A DNA stretch of 64,000 nt, from the NCBI GenBank assembly GCA_019278155.1, contig JADMLC010000004.1:107805-171804 (forward strand), given 5' to 3'. Source of the stretch: Candidatus Kinetoplastidibacterium crithidiae (GTDB taxonomy: Bacteria; Pseudomonadota; Gammaproteobacteria; Burkholderiales; Burkholderiaceae_B). Below the pieces are notes generated by a model, which saw only the letters and a list, made by a program, of their open reading frames with translations, searched no databases and had not been told where the DNA came from. Made by a program: the position numbers and the translations under genes. Positions 18,097 through 27,689 of this stretch are shown here, one piece after another (the first letter of the stretch is position 1; each line of letters starts with the position of its first letter).

Positions 18097-20421
18097 CTAA
18101 AAACCGTTACCAATTTGAAATTGCAATCTTTGAATATCATCTGGTCTTGAAATATTTAATGGCATGGCATAAGAAATTTGCATTAATCCAAGAGGAGATA
18201 ACCAAGACAGACCAATACCAGCAGAATAACAATAACCATTATTATCTATAAATAAACTATCATTTTGATAATTATTTGATTTGACTTCTTTTTCACTAAA
18301 TACTTTGCCTACATCACTAAATAAAAACCAATTTATCTTCTTATCATTAATTATTTCAGGGAAAGGAAAATAGATCTGAGCATTTGCTATAATTCTTGCA
18401 GACCCTCCTAAATAATCTCCATTAATAGTATGCTTTGGACCTATGGACGACCCAATATATCCTCTAACTGTTCCTATGCCTCCAGCATATAAATTTTTTA
18501 TAGTAGGATAAGGTTTTTTTCCATAACATACACCATAATCAATTACACCATTAAAAGAAAAAATATACTTATCCATAAAATTGGTAAAATATTGGCGTTG
18601 GCATTTAATAGCAAAATATTGCAAATCATTAGTAGACACATCTAATGAAAGTTTAGAGTAACTGCCAGAATTAGGAAGAACACTATTATTTCTAGTATCT
18701 TTAAACCATCCTGAGCTTACAATAAAAGAATTAGTATTGTCACCATATTCATTTACGAATTTCTTGTAAAGATACGGTAAATTATTATGTAAACATATTT
18801 TGTTTTTCTCAAAAGATAAACCGAGAAAAACTCTATTATCTTCTGAAATTGGAAATCCAATATTAATACTAGATCCACTAGAATTAATTTCATATTTATT
18901 AGAGCCTTCTATAGGATTATTTATTTTATAAAAAGCTGAAAATATACTACTTATTGCATCTTTAGTTAAATATGGATTATGATAAGATGCAGTCATGTTT
19001 TTACCAACTTTGCTTACATTTATATCAAGAGATAAATCATTACCTGTGCCGAAAATATTATCTTCACTAACACTAGCTGATATTATTGGACCTTCAGAAG
19101 CACTATAACCCATTCCAAAATTTGCAAGACCAGTATGTTGATCTATAACTTTCACCTCCAGATCTACTAGATCATCATGATCCATACGTTTCTTTAATCT
19201 AAAATCTACTTCTTCAAAAAAACCTAGCCTATCTATATTTTTCTTAGAACGATTAATATCATCAAAATTATATAGAGATGCCTCATATTGTTTTATTGCT
19301 CGTCTTATAACATAATCACTAGTTCGTTTATTACCAATAATATTTATATTATTAATATAGATTTTCTTACCACAATCTATATTAAAAATAATACTTACAG
19401 TATGTCCATCATGCTCTATTTTTGTCGTTGGAGAAACTTGAGCAAATGCATAGCCATAATTTCCTAAAAATTCTTTTATATTAGCTGCAATATTATTTAT
19501 CATACTTAAAGAAAAGTATTCATCTTTTCTAATTGTTACTAATTCACTTATTAGTTCATCCAAACCATTTAGATCACCGAATAGTTTTATATCATTTATC
19601 TTGTATTTTTTGCCTTCTTTTACTACTATTACTATGTCAACGTTATTATCTTTAGAAAAGTTAAATTGCTTCTTTAAAATTGAAAAATCTAGATAACCTG
19701 AATCCATATAATATGATATTAATTTTTCAATATCATATTCAATTTTCCCAATTAGAAAATAATCAGACTTACTATACCAACTAAAAAAATTTGAAGATCT
19801 AGATGTAAATCGTTGCAATATTTCCTTTTCAGAAAAAATATTATTTCCAATTATTTTTATTGATTTGATTTTTGATATTTTTGGTTCTTCTACATTAAAT
19901 TCTATATCTACACAGTTTGTAGAGGAATTATTAATACTATATTTGATAGATGTATTATAAAAACTCTTTAGTTCATAATACTCCTTCATTGTATTAACAG
20001 ATTTTTCTAATAAATTTTTATTAAAATGGTTCCCAACAACCAATCTATATTGTTCTAAAACTTTAAAAAAATCTTTAGAGTTTAGACTTGACATTCCACG
20101 AATAACAATTGAACGTATTATTGGTCTTTCTTTAACATTTAGAATAATAGTATTATTATCTATATCGATACTAACCTCTTCAAAAAATCCTAAATCGTAA
20201 ATATTCTTGATAGACTCTTTGATATCTGTCTCTTCGAAAATATCGCCTACTTTTACCTGCAATGCTTTTGTGATACAAACATGATCAATAGTAGTTATAC
20301 CATTTATTTTTATGTCTGCTATAGTAAAAGACTCAAAAGCATAACTAAAATTTGAAATTGTAATTAATATAAAAAAAAATATATTTTTCCAATATTTATG
20401 TAGACTAAGTATAGAAGACAT
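18097..20421 (-). CDS. bamA: Outer membrane protein assembly factor BamA
   Basis: Core of the BAM complex that inserts beta-barrel proteins into the outer membrane. The 774-residue protein has a signal peptide (residues 1-28, ending NFSYA), five POTRA repeats over about residues 30-430 (first: IKINGITTIDHVCITKAL; each with a GxxFxxxD-like element such as DLGFFEEVSIDID), and a C-terminal 16-strand barrel with the conserved VRGYIGSSIGP loop-6 motif. It ends in Phe, the usual C-terminal signal (RLQFQIGNGF). Upstream, dxr is only 35 bases away; rseP, normally between, is absent. Confidence 0.95.
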   Translation of the reverse strand: MSSILSLHKYWKNIFFFILITISNFSYAFESFTIADIKINGITTIDHVCITKALQVKVGDIFEETDIKESIKNIYDLGFFEEVSIDIDNNTIILNVKERPIIRSIVIRGMSSLNSKDFFKVLEQYRLVVGNHFNKNLLEKSVNTMKEYYELKSFYNTSIKYSINNSSTNCVDIEFNVEEPKISKIKSIKIIGNNIFSEKEILQRFTSRSSNFFSWYSKSDYFLIGKIEYDIEKLISYYMDSGYLDFSILKKQFNFSKDNNVDIVIVVKEGKKYKINDIKLFGDLNGLDELISELVTIRKDEYFSLSMINNIAANIKEFLGNYGYAFAQVSPTTKIEHDGHTVSIIFNIDCGKKIYINNINIIGNKRTSDYVIRRAIKQYEASLYNFDDINRSKKNIDRLGFFEEVDFRLKKRMDHDDLVDLEVKVIDQHTGLANFGMGYSASEGPIISASVSEDNIFGTGNDLSLDINVSKVGKNMTASYHNPYLTKDAISSIFSAFYKINNPIEGSNKYEINSSGSSINIGFPISEDNRVFLGLSFEKNKICLHNNLPYLYKKFVNEYGDNTNSFIVSSGWFKDTRNNSVLPNSGSYSKLSLDVSTNDLQYFAIKCQRQYFTNFMDKYIFSFNGVIDYGVCYGKKPYPTIKNLYAGGIGTVRGYIGSSIGPKHTINGDYLGGSARIIANAQIYFPFPEIINDKKINWFLFSDVGKVFSEKEVKSNNYQNDSLFIDNNGYCYSAGIGLSWLSPLGLMQISYAMPLNISRPDDIQRLQFQIGNGF

Positions 20422-20456
20422 TACAAAAACCTTTCAGATTTATAAAAATTATCAAA

Positions 20457-21668
20457 TTAGGCTAACTCTATCCCAAGATTAGCAGCAAAATATCGAGCTT
20501 CGATATCAAGATCAATTATTTCATCTAAACTTAATAAATTTTTGGATAATTTACTTGAATACCATTCAAAAGAGGCTTCAATTACTCTAGGAATCCATGT
20601 GTATTTTAAACGACCAGACAAAAATCCTTCCACTGCAACTTCATTAGCTGCATTCAATACTACACAATAACCTGGACCAGAATTTAAAGCCTCGAAAGCT
20701 AAATTGAGGCATTGAAATTTTTCTAAATCAGGTTTTAAAAAATCTAATGAACATACTTTAGACAAATCTAAAAAACCAACATTATTGTCTAAAATTTCTG
20801 GAAAACCTAAGGCATATGATATAGGTATTTCTATACTAGGTTTACTTAGATTAGCTATAACTGAACCATCTGAATATTCTATCATTGAATGGACTATACT
20901 TTGAGGTTGTATTAATACATCTATAGATTCTATAGGCACAGAAAATAACCAAAAAGTCTCTATAATTTCAAAACCTTTATTTATCATTGTCGCTGCATCA
21001 ACAGATATTCTCTGACCAATTTGCCAGTTATGATATTTACAAATATGAAGAGGAGTAACATCTTCTAACTGATCTACAGACATAGATCTAAAAGGCCCAC
21101 CAGAATCTGTAAGAATAATTTTATTTATATAATTATTTGGCAATTCATTTTTTATTTTATCCATATAAATATTTCTATGAAGACACTGGAAAATAGAATT
21201 ATTTTCACTATCTATAGGAATTATTTCAGTTTTATTTAAAGAAACAATATCCATAAACAACTGACCAGCAATAACTAACAATTCTTTATTGGCCAATAAA
21301 ATACGTTTTCCACTTTTGGCTGCCTCTAATGCAGTAGCTAATACTGCTACTCCAGATGTAGCAATTATTGCTACATCATATAATCCGGAAGAAGCTATAT
21401 TCAACAGTGAATCGTCGCCTATTAAAACCTCAGGAAGGTTATAACAAACAGGTATGGCTTTATAAAAACGTTCTTTTGCCTGTTTATTAGGAACTACTAC
21501 TACTTTTACATTAAAATTTATAGCTTGTTTTGCCAAACGTTCTATTTGACTATTAGAGCTAAGACCAAATACCTCAAAGCGCTCTTTATTTATATCAATA
21601 ACTTCTAAAGATTTTTCTCCAATTGAACCTGTAGAACCAAATATAAAAACACGCTTTACCTCTATCAA
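20457..21668 (-). CDS. dxr: 1-deoxy-D-xylulose 5-phosphate reductoisomerase
   Basis: Second enzyme of the MEP isoprenoid pathway, converting DXP to MEP with NADPH. The 403-residue protein has the N-terminal NADPH-binding GSTGSIGEKSLEVI, the conserved LANKELLVIAGQL, the catalytic region IIPIDSENNSIFQCL, and LTDSGGPFRSM. Usual length. It overlaps the cdsA stop by 4 bases (coupled). Together with uppS it supplies the lipid carrier for peptidoglycan. Confidence 0.96.
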   Translation of the reverse strand: MIEVKRVFIFGSTGSIGEKSLEVIDINKERFEVFGLSSNSQIERLAKQAINFNVKVVVVPNKQAKERFYKAIPVCYNLPEVLIGDDSLLNIASSGLYDVAIIATSGVAVLATALEAAKSGKRILLANKELLVIAGQLFMDIVSLNKTEIIPIDSENNSIFQCLHRNIYMDKIKNELPNNYINKIILTDSGGPFRSMSVDQLEDVTPLHICKYHNWQIGQRISVDAATMINKGFEIIETFWLFSVPIESIDVLIQPQSIVHSMIEYSDGSVIANLSKPSIEIPISYALGFPEILDNNVGFLDLSKVCSLDFLKPDLEKFQCLNLAFEALNSGPGYCVVLNAANEVAVEGFLSGRLKYTWIPRVIEASFEWYSSKLSKNLLSLDEIIDLDIEARYFAANLGIELA

Positions 21669-22510
21669 TTTATAACTCCAGACAATATTATAGCCATTGG
21701 AATAAAAGGGATAAGAGAATCTAGCCTATCAAAAAAACCACCATGACCTGGAAGCAAATAACCAGAATCTTTTATTCCAGAATTACGTTTTAATAAAGAC
21801 TCGAAAAGATCACCTAATATAGCAACTACGCTTAGAATAAAAAACAAAAATAATGAAACGAATAAACTATGTGTTTCTAAAATAAGGTTAGCAAAACTTC
21901 CTTTAAAAAAACTACATATTATATAGAACAAGACAGAAAAAAATACTCCAGATATAGCACCTTCTAATGTTTTTCCTGGACTAACTTTAGGAATTAATTT
22001 AGTTCTTCCTATATATTTACCAAAAACATAACCTGACGTATCAAGTATCCATATAGGAATCAATAAAGAAATAATGAACCAATTGCCGTATATTTTATAA
22101 AAAAGAATAAAAGCACACCAAGCGGAAAAACAAGCAGGAATAGAAAAAAACAACCAAAATTTCTTTTCTAAATCAGAAAAATCACGATTAGAAATTATTG
22201 AAATAGATGCAAATAATATCCATACAATAACAACCACATATATTAAGAATTTAAATATATTACTATCTTTAATAGATAAATCTTGGAATAAGAATTTTGA
22301 TAGAAAAATTAAAAAAATAAATACAATCAAAGAAAATATATATAAATAATTTTTATATTTCTTTTCTAAAAAAAATTGTATCCATTCTAAAAAAACCATA
22401 GACACACAAAATGTAAACAAAGATACAAAATAAATATTATTATCCAATGATAATGATAATAAAAATATAGAAAGCATAGTAAATGCAGTTAATAATCTTT
22501 TGGCTAACAC
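21665..22510 (-). CDS. cdsA: Phosphatidate cytidylyltransferase
   Basis: Makes CDP-diacylglycerol from phosphatidate and CTP, the branch point of phospholipid synthesis. The 281-residue polytopic membrane protein has about eight hydrophobic helices and the C-terminal family signature KRNSGIKDSGYLLPGHGGFF followed by DRLDS, including the conserved KDxGxxxPGHGGxxDRxD pattern. Also seen: SPGKTLEGAISG. It is in the uppS-cdsA-dxr run, with uppS 22 bases upstream. Confidence 0.95.
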   Translation of the reverse strand: MLAKRLLTAFTMLSIFLLSLSLDNNIYFVSLFTFCVSMVFLEWIQFFLEKKYKNYLYIFSLIVFIFLIFLSKFLFQDLSIKDSNIFKFLIYVVVIVWILFASISIISNRDFSDLEKKFWLFFSIPACFSAWCAFILFYKIYGNWFIISLLIPIWILDTSGYVFGKYIGRTKLIPKVSPGKTLEGAISGVFFSVLFYIICSFFKGSFANLILETHSLFVSLFLFFILSVVAILGDLFESLLKRNSGIKDSGYLLPGHGGFFDRLDSLIPFIPMAIILSGVIN

Positions 22511-22532
22511 TAAAATATCACTTAATAATTAA

Positions 22533-23255
22533 TTATATAATTTTACCGAACCTTCGTTCTCTTGTTCTATACCACTCAAAAGCTTTTTCTAAGTCTAAAG
22601 GAGTAAAATCTGGCCAATATATATCAGTAAAATAAAGTTCAGTATATGCTAATTGCCATATTAAAAAATTAGATATACGTTTCTCGCCACCTGTTCTAAT
22701 AAGGAGATCAGGATCAGGAGCCCAAGACATGGATAAATAGCGATTAAAATCATTTATATTTAAATTATGACAACCTCTTTCAAATAAAAAATTTTCTTTA
22801 TCAATAAGCATCAACTTAATTGCCTGCAAAATATCCCAATGCCCACCATAATTCGCAGCCACAGTAAGATAAAATCTTTTATTATCAGCAGTTTTTCGTA
22901 CAGCATAATTAATTAATTCTTGTAAATCATAATTAAAAGCTGTTATGTCTCCTATTACATGAAAACAAATTCCCTCAGTCATTAATCTATCAACTTGTTT
23001 TTCTAAGGTTCTAGTAAATAAATTTATTAAATTAGATATTTCTTCAGGAGGACGATTCCAATTTTCAGAACTAAAAGCAAATAAAGTTAAATACTTCGTT
23101 CCTAACTGAATACTTTTATTAATAATACTAATAGCCGACTTTATTCCTTTCACATGACCTGAGCTTCTTGGCAAAAAACGACTACTGGCCCAGCGACCAT
23201 TACCATCCATAACAACAGCAACATGCTTTGGTATTGATAGATTATTAGTTGACAT
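22533..23255 (-). CDS. uppS: Undecaprenyl diphosphate synthase
   Basis: Cis-prenyltransferase making the C55 carrier for cell-wall synthesis. The 240-residue length is normal. It shows HVAVVMDGNGRWASSRFLPR (catalytic Asp in the DGNGRWA motif), SGHVKGIKS, FAFSSENWNRP and DLLIRTGGEKRISNFLIWQ near the C-terminus. It lies between frr and cdsA, as in most proteobacteria. Its retention with mltG supports a functional, even if thin, peptidoglycan layer. Confidence 0.96.
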   Translation of the reverse strand: MSTNNLSIPKHVAVVMDGNGRWASSRFLPRSSGHVKGIKSAISIINKSIQLGTKYLTLFAFSSENWNRPPEEISNLINLFTRTLEKQVDRLMTEGICFHVIGDITAFNYDLQELINYAVRKTADNKRFYLTVAANYGGHWDILQAIKLMLIDKENFLFERGCHNLNINDFNRYLSMSWAPDPDLLIRTGGEKRISNFLIWQLAYTELYFTDIYWPDFTPLDLEKAFEWYRTRERRFGKII

Positions 23256-23266
23256 AATAATTCAAA

Positions 23267-23830
23267 TTAAATAGCCATTATTTCTGATTCTTTTTGAGTT
23301 ATTATTTTATCTATTTCAGATATTTTTATATCAGTGATCTTCTGTATAGAATCCTGGACTCTTCTTTCATCATTCTCTGATATTTCTTTTTCTTTTAACA
23401 TTCTCTTAACTATTTCATTACATTCGCGACGTATATTACGTATAGCTATTTTGGACTCTTCTCCTTCTGACTTTGATATTTTTACCAAATCTTTACGTCT
23501 TTCTTCCGTCAAAGGAGGCATTGGAACCTTAATTGAATTACCACCCATTGATATAGGATTTAAACCCAAATCAGATTCTCTAATTGCTTTTTCAATACTA
23601 GAAAGCATATTTTTTTCATAAGGAGTAACTGATATAGTTCTCGAATCTGTTAGACTTACATTTGCTACTTTAGTGATAAAAGAAGGAGAGCCATAATAAT
23701 CAATTTTTATATGATCTAATATACCTGTATGAGCACGACCAGTACGAATTTTTGCTAAATTAGCTTTCAACATATCAACAGATTTGCTCATTTTTATTTC
23801 AGCTGATTTACAAACACTATCTAAATCCAT
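23267..23830 (-). CDS. frr: Ribosome recycling factor
   Basis: Splits post-termination ribosomes together with EF-G. The 187-residue protein is about the usual 185. Motifs: MSKSVDMLKANLAKIRTGRA near residue 13 (three-helix bundle start), VTPYEKNMLSSIEKAIRESD, and PPLTEERRKDLVKISKSEGE. It is 11 bases downstream of pyrH, in the conserved rpsB-tsf-pyrH-frr operon. Confidence 0.97.
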   Translation of the reverse strand: MDLDSVCKSAEIKMSKSVDMLKANLAKIRTGRAHTGILDHIKIDYYGSPSFITKVANVSLTDSRTISVTPYEKNMLSSIEKAIRESDLGLNPISMGGNSIKVPMPPLTEERRKDLVKISKSEGEESKIAIRNIRRECNEIVKRMLKEKEISENDERRVQDSIQKITDIKISEIDKIITQKESEIMAI

Positions 23831-23841
23831 AAAATACCCTT

Positions 23842-24561
23842 TTAAATATGCACCAAAGTTCCTTCATTTTCACCGCTAACAACTCTTTTCAAGGCATCTT
23901 CTTTATAAATTGAAAAAACATTTATTGGCAAATTATGATCACGACACAAAGCAAAAGCTGTAGCGTCCATAACTTCTATTCTACGAACAATAACTTCATC
24001 AAAACAAATAGTTGAATATTTAGTAGCTGATGGGTCTTTTTTAGGGTCAGAGCTATATATTCCATCTACTTTAGTAGCTTTTAAAACTATTTCAGCACTT
24101 ATTTCAGCACCACGCAAAGCAGCAGCTGTATCAGTAGTAAAAAATGGATTGCCAGTACCAGCTGCAAATATAACAATTTTTCCTTCTTCAAGATAACGTA
24201 AAGCTTTTGGTCTAATATATGGCTCTACAACTTGGTCTATATTTAGAGCAGATTGAACCCGAGCATCTAAACCAATACATTTTAAAGAATCTTGTAAAGC
24301 AAGTGCATTCATAATTGTGGCCATCATGCCCATATAATCAGCTGTCGCCCTATCCATTCCTTGTGCACCTGGTGCAACACCACGGAATATATTACCACCA
24401 CCTATAACAATAGCTATTTCTACACCCAATTCAAAGACTTTAGAAATTTCTGATGTTATATTTGATATAGTAGATCTATTAATACCAAAAGAATCATTTC
24501 CCATTAAAGCTTCACCAGAAAGCTTTAATAAAACTCTTTTGTATGGCTTATGATTATTCAT
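23842..24561 (-). CDS. pyrH: Uridylate kinase
   Basis: Phosphorylates UMP to UDP. The 239-residue amino-acid-kinase-fold protein has [14 protein letters not shown] at the N-terminus, [32 protein letters not shown], and [21 protein letters not shown], all family hallmarks. It is followed by frr with an 11-base gap and preceded by tsf with about 80 bases. Confidence 0.97.
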   Translation of the reverse strand: MNNHKPYKRVLLKLSGEALMGNDSFGINRSTISNITSEISKVFELGVEIAIVIGGGNIFRGVAPGAQGMDRATADYMGMMATIMNALALQDSLKCIGLDARVQSALNIDQVVEPYIRPKALRYLEEGKIVIFAAGTGNPFFTTDTAAALRGAEISAEIVLKATKVDGIYSSDPKKDPSATKYSTICFDEVIVRRIEVMDATAFALCRDHNLPINVFSIYKEDALKRVVSGENEGTLVHI

Positions 24562-24641
24562 AATAATATATTCCGCATTCCTAAATTAAATTAACAAACC
24601 AATAACATTATTGAAATTACGAAAACATAAAAATCTTGATA

Positions 24642-25523
24642 TTAATTTGATCTCATTGATGCTACTTCAGCTGCAAAATCAACATCTTTTTTCTCTATAC
24701 CATCTCCAACAGAATAATAAATAAACTTATTAATCTTACTATTATTCTCTTTAAGCATTTGCTTAACACTCTGCTTATCATTCTTTATAAATGGTTGTGA
24801 TATTAATGTAACTTCTTTAAGAAATTTTTGGACAGAACCTTCTATCATTTTTTCAACTATTTCTTTAGATTTACCAGAATTTATAGCTTTTTCTTGAGCA
24901 ATTGACTTTTCAACTGCAAGATCTTGTTGACTAATACCACTTTCATCAATTGCCTTAGGTTTTGTAGCAGCTATATGCATAGCCAAATCTTTACCAAGAG
25001 AAGACTCTCCATCAAAATCAACTAAAACACCAATTTTACCATTATGATTGTAACTAGCTATCTTATTACTAGAGCAAATTCTTTCAAAACGACGAATAGA
25101 AATATTTTCACCAATTTTTCCTACTAATTCTAATCTAAAAGCCTCAACAGTATCATTGTTGTTATATTGCAAATTTAACAAAGAATCAATATTTTCTGGA
25201 TTTTTATTGGCAATTATTTTTGCAATATTATCTACAAAACTAATAAAGTCAGAATTCTTAGCAACAAAATCTGTTTCACAATTTACTTCTACCAAAGCTC
25301 CTATACTCATATCGCTTTCAACGAATGTATATATACCAATTAATCCATCAGAAGCTATTCTAGAAGCAGCCTTACTAGCTTTGCTTCCTAATCTTACTCT
25401 TAATATTTCTTCCGCTCTAGCAATATCACCTTCAGATTCAATCAGAGCCTTTTTACATTCCATCATAGGAGCATCAGTTTTTTCCCTTAATTCTTTCACA
25501 AGGGATGCATTAATCTTTGTCAT
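24642..25523 (-). CDS. tsf: Elongation factor Ts
   Basis: Nucleotide exchange factor for EF-Tu. The start at 25523 gives [20 protein letters not shown], the canonical N-terminus, preceded by a GAGAAA Shine-Dalgarno; an upstream in-frame ATG at 25535 adds four non-conserved residues. The 293-residue protein has the UBA-like N-domain ([20 protein letters not shown]), [16 protein letters not shown] in the core, and a dimerisation subdomain. It follows rpsB by 32 bases. Confidence 0.96.
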   Translation of the reverse strand: MTKINASLVKELREKTDAPMMECKKALIESEGDIARAEEILRVRLGSKASKAASRIASDGLIGIYTFVESDMSIGALVEVNCETDFVAKNSDFISFVDNIAKIIANKNPENIDSLLNLQYNNNDTVEAFRLELVGKIGENISIRRFERICSSNKIASYNHNGKIGVLVDFDGESSLGKDLAMHIAATKPKAIDESGISQQDLAVEKSIAQEKAINSGKSKEIVEKMIEGSVQKFLKEVTLISQPFIKNDKQSVKQMLKENNSKINKFIYYSVGDGIEKKDVDFAAEVASMRSN

Positions 25524-25555
25524 AAAATTTCTCAAAATATAATTAATAAAGTAAA

Positions 25556-26296
25556 TTAAGACTTATCTTCTACAAATTCTTCTAAACCATCTCTAATTTC
25601 ATTTACAGTATTATCTAATTTCTTTTTACGGCCATCCAATACAGCATCAGCAATACCCTTAACATAAAAAGATATGGCTTTTGCTGAATCATCATTACCA
25701 GGAATAACATAATCAACACCATCAGGTGAATGATTTGTATCAACAACTCCAACTACTTTGATTCCAAGAGCTTTGGCTTCAGCTATAGCAATCTTATGGT
25801 AACCAACGTCAACAACGAATAAAACATCTGGCAAACCACCCATATTTTTAATGCCGCCTATAGCTCTATTTAATTTTTCAAGTTCACGATAAAATAAAAG
25901 CGATTCTTTTTTAGTCATTTTTTCTATATTGCCATTATCAACCATGCTCTCCATTTCTTTTAGACGCTTTATAGATGATTTAACAGTCTTAAAATTTGTA
26001 AGCATACCACCAAGCCATCTATGATTTACATAAGGCATTCCACATCTAATGGATTCTTCAGCAACAAATTCACGAGCTGCTCTCTTTGTTCCGACAAATA
26101 ATATTGATAAACCAGCTTCAGAAGATTTCTTTACAAAGTCAACAGCTTCTAAATATTTTTCTACAGTTTTTTCTAAATTAATTATGTGTATTTTATTTCT
26201 TTGTCCAAAAATATACTGCGACATTTTTGGATTCCAATAACGAGTTTGATGGCCAAAGTGGACACCAGCTTCTAACATTTCACGCATTATAGACAT
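25556..26296 (-). CDS. rpsB: 30S ribosomal protein S2
   Basis: The start at 26296 gives [20 protein letters not shown], the family start, with a GGAG Shine-Dalgarno 6 bases upstream; an in-frame ATG at 26308 would overlap that signal. The 246-residue protein has the S2 signatures [51 protein letters not shown] and [19 protein letters not shown]. It is the first gene of the rpsB-tsf-pyrH-frr-uppS-cdsA-dxr run. A promoter and an inverted repeat resembling an autoregulatory leader lie upstream. Confidence 0.97.
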   Translation of the reverse strand: MSIMREMLEAGVHFGHQTRYWNPKMSQYIFGQRNKIHIINLEKTVEKYLEAVDFVKKSSEAGLSILFVGTKRAAREFVAEESIRCGMPYVNHRWLGGMLTNFKTVKSSIKRLKEMESMVDNGNIEKMTKKESLLFYRELEKLNRAIGGIKNMGGLPDVLFVVDVGYHKIAIAEAKALGIKVVGVVDTNHSPDGVDYVIPGNDDSAKAISFYVKGIADAVLDGRKKKLDNTVNEIRDGLEEFVEDKS

Positions 26297-26321
26297 ATAA
26301 AACTCCAAGGGTTAGTTTCTT

Positions 26322-26371
26322 ACAACACATAAGCATCAAACCATAAAATGACACCCTGGATAATGTGTTGT
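26322..26371 (-). promoter_or_regulatory. Inverted repeat in rpsB 5' leader (possible S2 autoregulatory element)
   Basis: Nine-base arms 26322-26330 and 26363-26371 are perfectly complementary and enclose about 32 bases, ending 25 bases before the rpsB start. The transcript from the promoter at 26404-26432 would contain this hairpin. In other proteobacteria S2 represses its own mRNA through a leader structure; equivalence here is inference only. Confidence 0.45.
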
Positions 26372-26403
26372 GCGAATATAATATTATTAATTGAGTAGAA
26401 TAT

Positions 26404-26432
26404 ATTTTATGCATAAATATACTCCCACTCAA
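26404..26432 (-). promoter_or_regulatory. Candidate sigma-70 promoter of rpsB operon
   Basis: On the minus strand TTGAGT (26427-26432) and TAAAAT (26404-26409) are separated by exactly 17 bases, close to consensus TTGACA/TATAAT. It lies about 110 bases upstream of the rpsB start. Confidence 0.5.
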
Positions 26433-26622
26433 AATATGTGTTAATTATACATTAATCAAAAAATCTATGTAGAGTATAATGCAAAAATAAGCGCTAAATA
26501 TAAGGCTTAATTTGTCAAAAAAAAATTATAGGAAAGATTGCTATATAATTAACATGTCATAACGTTGTAAATAAATTTACATGCGTCTGTATTAACTGAA
26601 TAAAATAACTATAAAGTTTAAA

Positions 26623-27429
26623 ATGGGAATAATCACAAATATTAATGATCTGGAAAAAATGCGTGCCGCCTGTGAAGCTGCAGCGAAAATACTTGATTTT
26701 ATAAAACCCTATATTAGGCCAGGCATAACTACTGGAGAATTAGATAAGTTATGTTTTGAATATATGACTGAAGAGTTACATGTAAAATCAGCAACTATAG
26801 GTTATGCCCCAGAAGGATATACACCTTTTACTGGTTCAATATGCACTTCAGTAAATCACCAAGTATGTCATGGAATACCTGGTGAAAAGATTTTAAAAGA
26901 TGGTGATTCACTCAATATAGATGTGACAATAATAAAAGATGGTTGGTACGGTGACACAAGTAGAATGTATCACGTAGGAGAGCCTAGTGTACTGGGTAAA
27001 AGACTTGCTGATATTACCTATGAATGTATGTGGAAAGGAATAGAACAAGTTCGTAATAAAGCAAAACTTGGGGATATAGGCCATGCAATACAAAAACATG
27101 CTGAATCATCTGGTTTCTCAGTTGTACGAGAATATTGTGGACATGGCATAGGACGCAATTTTCATGAAGATCCACAGGTACTACATTATGGCAAACCTAA
27201 TACAGGAGACTATATAAAAACAGGAATGTTAATAACTATAGAACCAATGATAAATGCAGGTCGCAAAGAAATAAAACATCTTAAAGACGGATGGACTGTT
27301 GTAACAAAAGACCACAGCTTATCAGCGCAATGGGAGCACACTATACTTGTCACAGATAATGGTTATGAAGTATTAACAAAATCACCAGGTATGGAAAAAA
27401 TTCCTTCTTTTGTGAAAAAAGAATTTTAA
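26623..27429 (+). CDS. map: Methionine aminopeptidase, type I
   Basis: Removes the initiator Met from nascent proteins. The 268-residue pita-bread-fold protein has metal ligands in place: Asp in NIDVTIIKDGWYGDTSRMY, His in GHGIGRNFHEDPQVLHYG, Glu in TIEPMINAGRK, and Glu in AQWEHTILVTDNG. It also shows TSVNHQVCHGIP with the substrate His. It is divergent from rpsB as in many proteobacteria; glnD, which often follows map in relatives, is not here. Confidence 0.96.
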   Translation: MGIITNINDLEKMRAACEAAAKILDFIKPYIRPGITTGELDKLCFEYMTEELHVKSATIGYAPEGYTPFTGSICTSVNHQVCHGIPGEKILKDGDSLNIDVTIIKDGWYGDTSRMYHVGEPSVLGKRLADITYECMWKGIEQVRNKAKLGDIGHAIQKHAESSGFSVVREYCGHGIGRNFHEDPQVLHYGKPNTGDYIKTGMLITIEPMINAGRKEIKHLKDGWTVVTKDHSLSAQWEHTILVTDNGYEVLTKSPGMEKIPSFVKKEF

Positions 27430-27621
27430 AAGATGTAGCAATAGTATTTATATAAGTATTTTCTTAAAATATAAGAATTATGTTATTGTTATATTGCCAT
27501 GTATTATCACCTTAATTAGGAGAAGTCTATATGTGCATATAAAGAAATAATACTACTTACCTAGTATATAAAAATTTTAATTACTAAGAAAAAACTTATC
27601 ATAGAATAATGATATATTTTT

Positions 27622-27646
27622 CTTACATAGTAAAATGTAAGTCTTT
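27622..27646 (+). terminator. Candidate terminator downstream of map
   Basis: A 7-bp perfect stem (27622-27628 with 27635-27641) with a 6-base loop is followed by TCTTT. It lies 193 bases after the map stop and 44 bases before the marC-family start. A second imperfect hairpin (about 27588-27623) precedes it. Confidence 0.45.
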
Positions 27647-27689
27647 ACTAAATAAACACTAACCAATTATATTTTTATTTGTAACTATT

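Larger units (their letters stand above)
26297..26622. other. Intergenic region between divergent rpsB and map
   Basis: About 325 bases with no coding frame I can support. The left part holds the rpsB leader and promoter. The right part is AT-rich and contains two TATAAT sequences (26474-26479 and 26544-26549) that could serve map, the second 73 bases before its ATG, but neither has a convincing -35 at normal spacing. Confidence 0.6.

Noticed and set aside
17493..26296. Possible operon-wide foreign origin of the envelope cluster
   Set aside because: Composition and gene order match the rest of the window and the betaproteobacterial norm; only decay is unusual.
26461..26560. TATAAT boxes upstream of map as firm promoters
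   Set aside because: No acceptable -35 at 16-18 bases; TTGTCA at 26512-26517 is 26 bases from the nearest box.
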